NCBI GenBank assembly: GCA_024036415.1
Contig: JAMWET010003146.1
Coordinates: 176,001 to 240,000, forward strand
Reading direction: 5' to 3'
DNA length: 64,000 bases
DNA from: Prochilodus magdalenae
Taxonomy: Eukaryota; Chordata; Actinopteri; Characiformes; Prochilodontidae
The notes under the pieces are model-generated. The model was not told where the DNA came from. It saw only the letters and a list, made by a program, of their open reading frames with translations, and ran no database searches. The position numbers and the translations under genes are program-made. Position 1 is the stretch's first letter. Each line of letters begins with the position of its first letter. Shown here in pieces: positions 13,001-30,550 of the stretch.

Positions 13001-13629
13001 ATAAAACAGCATCTCCGGCATCAGGGAACCATTTCTGTAAAAACTTTTCTGTGAGGGAGCTTTTAGAGATGGGCTTCTGCTTCCTATCACCACCACTGTG
13101 AGCTCTTGACTCTACAAGTAGGTCTACGAGTGTTTACCTGGGTCTTGACTGCCATCTTGTGTCCATGCTCACGTATTTCTTAGCTTTGAAATCTTTAATA
13201 AAAGCACAATAAGTTTACCAAAAGAGAGCAAATAGAAGAGTCCACCATATCAAGATCTTGAAACCATATTTTCAGATTAAAATTGGAATTTAAAAATAAT
13301 TTTAAAAAATAAAGAAACGAAAAAAAAAACATATAAGGTAATCCACACACATACAATATTAATTTGTAATCAGTGATGTGAATAGAAACTTCATAAGTAA
13401 AAATGCATATTACAATACTGACGTTTTTGTTAAAAAACTTAATAAAATACATATATAATAAAATATTAATTAAATACTAAATTTTGCACTGTGGAAGTTG
13501 TATATTAAAATACAAGCGTGAAATAAAGAAAAGCGAAAATATAGATTAGAAAAATGAATAAAATGTACATAATTTTTAAAATTATTATATTTAAAATAAT
13601 CTTTAGGTTTTTTTATTTATTTGTTTTGT
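10056..13629. other. Intergenic with decayed repeats
   Basis: A dispersed repeat related to 44400-44655 appears at about 10085-10120 and 11400-11660. 13190-13620 is AT-rich low complexity. Apart from the 12130-12310 strings nothing is supportable. Confidence 0.5.
12130..12310 (-). repeat. Possible LTR-retrotransposon boundary remnants
   Basis: Three occurrences of a TTCTGACACCAATGTGGCATC-like string. On the - strand this reads TGGTGTCAGAAGTGG, resembling a primer-binding site just inside an LTR. The surrounding sequence is duplicated once. Confidence 0.45.
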
Positions 13630-13990
13630 GTTGTTCTACGTCCGGACTGTTGCCGGATGTTGCGTAGGCACTTCCGTTCTGCCTGGCTCGTCTCTTGGTA
13701 ACAGACGTAAACAGATGGTGCCTATGATGAACTGAGAGCGCTTTTTGTTGTTTTCAGTGGAAGATTTTTATTAAAACTGAGAACCCTGGATATAAAAACT
13801 ATTTTGGGTGGTCACAGAGAGCTCCCCCTCTAAAGCTCAGCTTGTTCTCTGACTTGGTAATGTCCGCTAATGTTTGGGTTGCTTCAGTTTGTTTGACGTA
13901 CGAGGTCAGCTGTCTTCAGATTCGCTAGCTTCCACCTTAAATGGCGCGCCGTTCCACCTTAAATGGTGCAGCAGTTCCATTCTGGCGGCT
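13630..13990 (+). promoter_or_regulatory. Candidate map9 promoter / 5' noncoding exon region
   Basis: After an AT-rich stretch the sequence turns GC-richer with several CpGs. It contains an ACTTCCG (ETS-type) site near 13671, a TTGGTAACAG X-box-like half site near 13695, and a possible donor CTTG|GTAATG near 13856. Two copies of TTCCACCTTAAATGG lie at 13930-13944 and 13952-13966. The coding exon begins with an acceptor, so a noncoding exon in this interval is expected. No transcription start can be proved from sequence. Confidence 0.45.
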
Positions 13991-14233
13991 TGTTTATACT
14001 TGATTTTTAATGGTTTGATAAATTAATGTGATAACAGTTCTAATTCCATATCCTACCACACAGTTTGGCTGGCATACGTTTTGCTGTGCACAGCAAAAAT
14101 CTCAATTTGATCAGTCAGGTTATCTGCAGCGGTTGATATTCGGCCTCTCCAGGCTCTGTTGTAACTAGGTATCAATGCTAAGATTGTTAGCGTTAGCTAA
14201 CTAATGTTATTTCTGGACAGGCTGCTCAATATA

Positions 14234-22609
<8,376 letters not shown>

Positions 22610-23831
22610 GCCTTATCCTCGTTGGCATCTCCAGCATATCTATAATAACGGCTGACGCATCAGATTGCTATCAAATCCGACACGGTGACCGATAACGGGA
22701 CTTATGCGCACCAAATCGAATTACGTGGCGGATTTGTGGTATCATGGCTTTCTCTGATGTTTTCCGGAGGAACACAAATCTTCAGACGTCTAAGGGTGCA
22801 GCTTTCCGAGTGGTTTATGGAATCTAGGTTTCCCGTCTAAGCTTGTCCCAAGTTATTTATGACCCTACTAGTAATCACTTTGGGATGAACTATTTCAAAT
22901 GTTCACTTGTGAACAATATTGGCGTTTAATTGGTTTAACAAGGTCATGTGACATCGCTTGCCTACTGGCTAACCACAGGTCAGCCCTCTAAATGCTAGAC
23001 AGTTCCCGTCTGACTCAGGAATGGCCTCCGTTTCACCCAATTAGGTGAATAAAGCGATCATTTGTGTGTTATATAGCTTAGGTTATGATTTAACCCCCCC
23101 ACCCCACCCCTTTGTCCTTCTTTTGGGGGTGGGATGTCCTCCTATTTGAGGTTATGACCACCCAGGGTGGGTGTTAAGGTGTATGGGAGCTTACCAATAG
23201 GTGGCCCCGAGAGAAAACAGGGGATCGTCTGGAGAAAGTAAAGTAGAGCCAGTAAAAACCCAAACACGACAGTGACAACTTGGATTTCAGCTCTCTGGTG
23301 TCCTTAGCAGGGGTCTTACTGTAGCATCCGGTGGTTGGAACCAAGCCTGTGGTGCACTGGTTAGGTCTGTAGCTTGCTTGCTAAGCTAACATTGCTTTAT
23401 TTAACAGCAGTTCCTCAAATTTACTCTTTCTTTGGGTGTGAGTCGTTAGCAACAGTCATTTTGTTGTGCTTGATTATGGTTTAATATTTCGTGGTTGCAG
23501 AATCATTGCGGACTAAACCATTGTTCATTAATTAAACCCACTAAACCTACACATCATCTCCAGTGTGCTTTTTATTAAGGCCAGGGATGTACTTGCTGTT
23601 TGGCCATGTGTTTGCGTAGACAACCGGCTGCGTCATGAACGTACGCGTTGACATACTTGCCCATGTGCCGCGTTTGTTACTGGATGCTCCCACTAGAGGG
23701 CAGACCACACATCCCAGACCACCAAAAGAGCTTCCAGATTTACATCATATTGTTTACAGCTGCGCTTATAACAGTCCTGATCTTTCACAAGCTGTGCAGC
23801 AATAAACATACAGATGTGGGTAATTCATGAT
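22610..23831. other. map9 3' UTR and intergenic spacer
   Basis: The first ~450 bases are probably 3' UTR up to AATAAA at 23048. A C-run near 23094-23108 follows. No further gene signal. Confidence 0.5.
23048..23053 (+). terminator. Candidate map9 polyadenylation signal AATAAA
   Basis: The first canonical AATAAA downstream of the map9 stop (22609) on the + strand, implying a 3' UTR of about 450-470 nt. A GT-rich stretch (TTTGTGTGTTAT) follows at once, as expected of a downstream element. Confidence 0.5.
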
Positions 23832-24425
23832 ACAGATGTGACGCAACAGCCATGACTGCGGACATTCAACGAGCGGCTATGTCTACCTGGAGTCATCCTG
23901 TTAGTGGCAGCACCGTTGGCAGGCGGCTGCATGGCGCAGGTCTCCATATGGCAATATGGAGACACATCAAGGTCAAAGACTGCAATGGTGTCATGCCAGA
24001 CTGTCATGGAGTAACTCATTACAGCAGCAGGTCATCTTCAGGGGCGAGACTCGCTTTTGTGTTGGTGGCGACGACCAACGAATCCATGTGTGGAGTTTGT
24101 TGTCACGTCCAGAAGGCCTGGTGTCACTCCACCTCCACCCCTACCGCACCATCTGCAGGAACTGTGTGGAGATATTCAAGCTGAATGGGATGGATTATCA
24201 CAGGACACCATTAGGAACCTCTACAGCTCCATGATGCTGAGATGTCCGGTATGTTGCGTTAGCAAACATGGCGGCATGATGCCATACTGACACACTACTT
24301 CTGTATGTGTAGCTCAATAAATATTGATCATGTCAGTCTAAATGTCTCATCATTTATTGTTCCTGGTCACCTCTATCTTCCTTCCCAACAGCACTGCAAC
24401 CCCACCCTTCCTTCTGGGTGAAGCT
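23832..24425 (+). mobile_element. Tc1-like family 1 copy, 5'-truncated and internally deleted
   Basis: The + strand reads VSGSTVGRRLHGAGLH, then VIFRGETRFCVGGDDQR (the region of the first catalytic Asp in Tc1 enzymes, with SDES altered to RGET), then jumps through the family junction to LQELCGDIQAEWDGLSQDT. It ends in CCTTCTGGGTGAAGCT. Confidence 0.78.
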
Positions 24426-24609
24426 GTTATTGTGAAGCTATTATCTTTTCAGCATTTCATGTGTCCACTCCTTACCTTCACGACAGCTTCTGTTCTTCTC
24501 AGGAGACTCGCTTTCAGTTTCTTAAAGAAATTTGCAGGGATCTTGGAAGTTTAGTTTTAAAAGTTGGTCCCAGTTTCAGCTACAGTTCCAGGGCAGTCAT
24601 GAGGTGGAG

Positions 24610-24870
24610 GTTAGGGAGCCAGCCTTGTCACTGGAGGGTTGCTCGTTCCATGCACTTCATTCGCAACTGCTGGTTGGCCCTTGTGCATGGCACCTAACCC
24701 CAAATTGCTCCCCGGGCGCCGTTGGTAGGGCTGCCCACAGCTTCGGGTAAGTGTGCTCACTGCCCCCTGGTGTCTGTGTTCACAAGCGTGTGTGTGTGTG
24801 TGTGGGTGTTCCACTTCACGGATGGGTTAAATGCAGAAGACAATGATTGGCCTCACCATCTAAGTCTGTC
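24610..24870 (+). repeat. SINE, second family
   Basis: TCACTGGAGGGTTGCTCG head, GGCACCTAACCCCAAATTGC, GTGTGCTCACTGCCCCCTGG, a TG microsatellite and CTTCACGGATGGGTTAAATG. Pairs with 20640-20845. Confidence 0.7.
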
Positions 24871-24939
24871 CATCCAATGCTGTTGTGGTCTGGGCCCTGG
24901 ATTGGCTAGTACATTGTTCCGAGAGCCCCTCCAGATCGC

Positions 24940-25245
24940 ATGCACTCCAGTTCTGGAAAAACTCCTGCACGATGGAGCAGTGGGTAGTGCTGGGTTTGAC
25001 TCCCCGACCAGGCTATGTAGAGTCTATGTAGAGTTTGCATGTTCTCCCGTCGTCTGTCTGAGTTTCCACCCATCGTCCAAAGACATGCGGGTGCGAGTGT
25101 GTGTCCGTGTCTGTGTGCATGTCTGGGCAGCCTGTCCTGCCTTCTGTCCAGTGAGCTCTGGGGTAGGCTCCAGCACCCTCTACCACTCAGAGAGATGAGC
25201 TGATAAGCATCTTTAGAAGATGAATGAAGGAATGAATGAATGGAT
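24940..25245 (+). repeat. SINE/LINE-tail element of the widespread fish GTTTGCATGTTCTCCC type
   Basis: GAGCAGTGGGTAGTGCTGG, GTTTGACTCCCCGACC, AGAGTTTGCATGTTCTCCC, CCAAAGACATGCGG, GGTAGGCTCCAGCACCC and an ATGAATGA-rich tail, in the order typical of this element. Confidence 0.75.
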
Positions 25246-25757
25246 TCATATCTCCAGTAGTAAATGAGTACATTGTAAGTTATAGCATGATCATAACAAC
25301 ATGTATGAAGTGTCGCTGTTCTTGTCGACCAGTAAAGCCTTTTTCTACCGGGGAAACTTAAATCAGGATTATGTCAGGCGGTGCTTTAATTACGCACACA
25401 GCTAGATGAGCAGCTTTGTGTCTCCATCAATCCCGCTGACGGAAACTCAATAGTGGCCTCGTTGGAATAATGTGACCGCCATCTTTTTTTTCTGCAGCTA
25501 AGGACTGATTAATAGGAAAGCGATTGGGGGTAGATCGATAGCCGAAGCCCTATTATCTGTACCACAGTTTTTGAGGGCAAGCTTTGGAATGGGGAGCCAA
25601 GGTCCGTTGAGGTCAGAGAGTGTATAGTTATAGTGATATGATATTTGCACAGCATCCTTTGGCACACGGTTTTCCTCTTGAACCTGAACGTAGTCAATCA
25701 GACTGAAGACTTGCTGTGTAAAGTTGCTTCTTTAGTGCATTACATCTACGGCGACTG

Positions 25758-26250
25758 TAGGCACCATATTGCCAAATGTATGCGCTTGTTTGTATTCACA
25801 CACATCTGAACTTGAGTAATATGATGTCCCTCTGGAGCTATAACACCATCAACTCCTCTGGTAAGGCTTTCCACAAGGTTTAGGAATGTCTTGGTGGGAA
25901 TTTCAGACCATCCTTCCAGACGAGCATTTGTGAGGTTGCAGGCTGGCTCACGGTCTCCACTCATCCCAATTCATCCCATAGGTGTTCTATCGGGTTGAGG
26001 TTAGGACTCTGTGCAGGCCAGTCAAGTTCTCCCACACCAAACCCGCTCATCCATGTCTTTATGGAGCTTGCTTTGTGCACTGGTGTGCAATCATGTTGGA
26101 CCAGGAAGGGGTCGTCTCCAAACTATCCCCACAAAGTTGGGAGAATGGAATGGTCCAGAGTCTCTTGGTCTGCTGAAGCATTAACATTCTCTCGACCCCC
26201 TGAATTCAGTTTGGATGGGTGAGTGAATACTTTTGGCAATATAGTGTATA
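25758..26250 (-). mobile_element. MITE with Tc1-like transposase tail, ~490 bp
   Basis: Ends are an inverted pair: CCATATTGCCAAATGTATGC at the left and TTTTGGCAATATAGTGTAT at the right. The - strand encodes LVQHDCTPVHKASS and ELDWPAQSPNLNPIEHLWDE, the conserved catalytic blocks of Tc1 enzymes, but nothing N-terminal to them. Confidence 0.8.
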
Positions 26251-26899
26251 TCACGCATTTTTGTGAACTTTTTCACATAATCTTAATAGTACTAATGATA
26301 ATCTTTATTTATAGAGCACGCGTGGTAAGTATCCAAGCAGATGTCATTTCACTGTAACGTTAAGTAGTTTCAGTTGTTTCTTAACATCTGCGTGAACGGA
26401 ACTTGACCGTCTAATTCTTGTTCCACAGTTTAGAACCAAAAGAGGTGACTTCACGTTTATGGGAGGTGATTGCAGAAGGCAAGTTGGAACATGGACAGAG
26501 CTTTACAAACTAATAACAGAACTTTTAAATCTATCCTAAATATACAAGTAGCTGGTGCATTTAATATAAAACAGCCATAATATCTCTTGTTTTTGTTTTT
26601 GTTAGTATCCATGCTGCTGCGTTTTGCATGAGTTGTAGAGGAGGTGTTGTGTTTTAGGAACCCCAGTAAGAAGACCATTACAGTGATCAACTTAAAGACA
26701 GACCTCTAAGACACAAATGGCTAAACCTTAGCGATACTTCTCAAATGATTAAAAGGCTACTTGGGTTCTGGTTCTGAGATCACGCCCCGTTTTCATACCT
26801 CAGGGTTTGGCATATGATCATCATTCAAAATCAGCATTTCTGGGTTTTTTCTTGATTTAGTTGTAGACATTTTTTGAGACCTCCACTGAGAAATACACA

Positions 26900-27310
26900 C
26901 CGGGTAAGCCTGTCTGTGGAGTCCTGGTTATCCGAAGGAATGGAAATGTGTAACTGAGTGTCCTCAGCACAGCTATAAAAGCTGATAGCATTTTTTCCAA
27001 TGAAATCAGCTACAGTTAATTAGCATAAAGAGAAAAGGCAAAGGCCCTAAAACTGAACCCTGTGGTACTCCACCAGGGAAGCTAAAAACAGCTGTAGCAG
27101 CTACATTAAATCCTGAATTGTGTCCATACTTTTGTCTATTTTTATAAATACCAGGATGTCAGCTAATGTCCCATAGCATATATCCAAGTCTATTTGAGAT
27201 TGCCCTACAACTCGATCCTAATGAGATCAGCTAGAGTTAATGTGTACAAAGAGAAAAGCAAAGGTCCTATAGCTGAACCCTGCAGTACTCCACAAGAAAT
27301 GCTAAAAGCA
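26900..27310 (-). repeat. LINE reverse-transcriptase fragments (two copies)
   Basis: The - strand contains GGVPQGSVLGPLPFLFMLIN near 27000-27085 and a second, more decayed GVLQGSAIGPLLF-like copy near 27230-27300. Confidence 0.72.
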
Positions 27311-27735
27311 GTGTAAATCAACCATATAGGAATACTTAATTGTGCCTAGTTGTGAACTCTGAACTATCACAACACTGGAGGTACGGGCTATACTATTAAG
27401 TAAATCTCTAATCACCCACCGCTGGTGTATAGCATTTGTCGTTTTCCACTCAATACAGTCTGAAGTAAATGTACGATGATTAAGTCGTGCTAATAAGTGA
27501 GATATGAAGCTCCAGCACAAATCTATAGAAGCATACATCAGATTCCAGATAGGTCTAGGCTGCATTTAGTGACGTTAGACCATCCAGTCAGGTCCAATGC
27601 AAGTCAACCATGTACAAATGCTTAATGGTGCCTAGTCATAACCTCCGAACTTACAACACTGGAGGTACTGCCTATAGTATCGCGTAAATCTCTAATCACC
27701 CACAGCTGGCGTACAGCATTTGTGGTTGTCCAACA
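27305..27735. repeat. Direct duplication beside LINE fragment
   Basis: Segments 27305-27445 and 27600-27725 align (CACTGGAGGTAC, AAATCTCTAATCACCCAC and CAGCATTTGTGGTT-type blocks), about 295 bp apart. Confidence 0.75.
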
Positions 27736-27739
27736 AAGG

Positions 27740-29044
27740 GAATAGAAATTGTCCAATACTGTCTACCAGGCGGACGTTTCCAAGACACTAGACATGGATT
27801 GATTGGTAGGCGGAGGACTTGAAAGACTTTATTGACTTCAATACATCTGCCTTGTTTTCTTTTTAAATGAAACAACATTGACCTGCGCGTGCTGCACGTT
27901 TGTGCGCCACAAAGCAATTTCAAAGCATTTTTCAACTCGTGAAATTCAGAGAAACTTGTTATCCATATCTCAGTCGTTTGTATATTACAGTATAAAGTGA
28001 CTGCAGTATTTTGCCTTTCTGAAAAAGCTGGTCGCATGCAGGCATTTGAAAATCGGCCGACGCTTGCACTGGCAATTGGATAAAAAGACGCAGTGCAGAT
28101 GCAGCAAACTAGACAGCCCGGCATCTGTCATATCTCCCTGGTTTATCATGTTTGTTTCCCAATAAATCAGACAAAAAGCCAAAATAATATGTACAGGTCT
28201 TATGTAAAATATCTTAGAAATGACATTCTTCGTGATCCGTTCGCTATGTACATTAATACATACAACAAATGCACTTTATTTGACATATATATCATATAGG
28301 AACAAACATATACAACAGTAACATTGGAGTCCTGTTCTCAATTCATACATTGCAATTGCATACCACAGTAAACTGGGATTAAACAAAGAAACCAGTCCGA
28401 TACTAAACGCTGGTTTCATCCTTTACATCTTTTACAACAGTGTTTAAATCTTTAAATCTTCTACATCATTTCTAATACAGTTTTCAGAGCTTTCAAATAT
28501 ATATTCCCCTTTGGCAGCAACCTTCTAAAATAGACCTCGGAAGCGGTGTCGTCATTCTGTAGTCGGTGGGTCAACGCTGGTTATCTCTATGAGAAAAGGG
28601 AATGGCGCTTTTGGAAATTAAAACTGGGTGGAAAGCAAAACTGTTCCAAAGATGACTATGGTGGATGGATATGGCTTCCAAGAATATCACTGGATCCTCT
28701 AATGGGAATGCTCTTATGGGGTCTTTATGGAGCTGGGGTATGAACATTGCCACATCGATAAGCTAGCACTGCTACAAGGCTAGTACATCAAGCAAACCAC
28801 CAAGCTTTCAAGTCAGATGTGGTAGTTATGTTGTACTCATGTAAGCTTGAGAAGTTGGTCTTGGTGTATATACAGTGTAGGCAATGAGAACACATGGGAT
28901 TGGGACTTGGGAGCTGTGCTAATTACTAGCTGTGCCTAATTAGCAAGGCTAATCTGGAAAAAAAGGCTTCTGCTACTATATAGATTGGACTGTATGTAAT
29001 GGGAAATGTATATGTGGTCTAATAAGTCTAGACTAACTGTATTC
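27740..29044. other. Intergenic, no gene seen
   Basis: Only short open frames. A 65-codon frame at 28546-28743 has ordinary-looking amino acids (KREWRFWKLKLGG) but no splice or family support. Confidence 0.5.
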
Positions 29045-29525
29045 CAGAGTGATGGGCACATTGGGGTATAAAGGTAAGTGCTTGAAGCGATGCACCCATC
29101 ATGGCCAATGTACCCAGTGTGCAAGCCTCTGGAAGCAGTGTGTTCTAATCTGGGGGCTTCAGTTGAGCAGGTCGGATTACCATTTGCATAACCATGTTAT
29201 CCCACCAATGGGTTTTTTCTACCTTGATGGCACGGCCATATTCCGGGACCACAATGCCAAGATCCATCAGGCTTCGGTTGTGAAATAGTGGAAGATGAGG
29301 AATCATTTCCACATTCGGAATCTTAACCTTATTCCCATTGAAAGTCGTTGGGATGTGCCAGAAAGGACTTTACGGAATGATTTGACTTGGCCATCTTCAA
29401 TGTAAGATCTCGGCCTAAACCGCAACTGAAACTCTGGACGGAGATAAACGTTGTGAGGTCGCATCAGGAACAACGGCCCAGTGGATTCCAGGCATTTTGA
29501 CCATGCGGTGTACGCAGCAATATTC
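29045..29525 (+). pseudogene. Decayed Tc1-like transposase C-terminal half
   Basis: The + strand reads MGFFYLDGTAIFRDHNAKIHQASVV, then LNLIPIESRWDVPERTLRNDLTWPSS. These align to the FQQDNAPCHTA and LNPIEHLWDVLD blocks of Tc1 enzymes with both acidic residues partly altered. Confidence 0.7.
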
Positions 29526-29812
29526 CAGTTTTCACTTTTTCCAACATCTTTTCCAAAACGCCATTCCTTATATGGACTACAAAACGAAGTGCAACGTCAG
29601 AGGTCTAAATAATCAACGTTAGAGAATTTTAACTTTTGGCCCGTAAGTGGTTGATCAGCTGGGACATGTTTGCTTCAGTAGTTTGGCTACGAATCTACAT
29701 AGCTAATGAAGCTAGCACCCTGAGGGAACCCTCCTGAACTCAAGCAATGGGCACTAGTACTAATTTTGCATGAGCATGGGTGGGTTATGTTGGGTGCTAT
29801 TGGGTTATATTG

Positions 29813-29818
29813 TTTAAT
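29813..29818 (-). terminator. Possible npy2r polyadenylation signal (ATTAAA)
   Basis: The + strand reads TTTAAT here, so the - strand reads the common variant ATTAAA, about 200 bases past the stop codon. It is the first plausible signal seen downstream. Confidence 0.3.
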
Positions 29819-30019
29819 ATGGGATTCTATTATAAGTCTGCATGAATATGGTCAATGTTGAAAGTGTGCATATACTGCTAATTGAAATTTGAGGTGACTT
29901 CATGGACTTCCTGGTTCCCATCAAGCCAAGCACTAGCTTCATGGCTTCAACCACGTCTGGTTGACTACACTGCGCATAAGGGTAAAAGCAGTTGGGTGAA
30001 TCGATCCAGTACAAGGCCA

Positions 30020-30550
30020 TCAGAGGTGCGTGTTGGCCTGTGTCAGCACGCTAATGGTACTTTGGTGGGCGAGAGCCTTTTCCCTCACAGCGTCCCTGCT
30101 GTGCACCCTCCTGAGTCTGCTCTCCACCGAGCCGCACTTGCACACGGCCGCGAAAGCGCCCCTATAGTTCCTGTTCATCCAGCCGTAGAGGATGGGGTTC
30201 GCAAAGGCTGAGCACATGGCTACGATGTGGAACATCGTGTAGAGCAGCTTGAAGTCCTTCATTTCCAGCATGCTGTTGTCGATGTCGACGGCCAGCTGGA
30301 AAGCGTGGAAAGGCAGCCAACTGATGGCGAAGACCGCCACCACGGCGGCCAGCATCTTCGTGGTCTTCCGTCGGCGCCTGTGCCGGTCGCTTCGGCCTCC
30401 GCCTGGGCTAACGTGCTTTCTGAGCTTGGTCCAGATCCTGGCGTAGGCGAAGGAGATGACGGAGAGCGGGAGGCCGTACTGCAGGAAGAACATCGAGACG
30501 CTGTAGACCGTGCCGTCCGTGCTGCTGCCAGGCCACTTCTCGGCACAACC
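30020..30550 (-). CDS. npy2r: npy2r coding exon B (loop 2 to C-tail)
   Basis: Encodes the second half of extracellular loop 2 (GCAEKWPG), helices 5-7 and the C-tail ending QANTHL. The cytoplasmic loop 3 has a basic [11 protein letters not shown] stretch leading into helix 6. Confidence 0.93.
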   Translation of the reverse strand, partial: GCAEKWPGSSTDGTVYSVSMFFLQYGLPLSVISFAYARIWTKLRKHVSPGGGRSDRHRRRRKTTKMLAAVVAVFAISWLPFHAFQLAVDIDNSMLEMKDFKLLYTMFHIVAMCSAFANPILYGWMNRNYRGAFAAVCKCGSVESRLRRVHSRDAVREKALAHQSTISVLTQANTHL

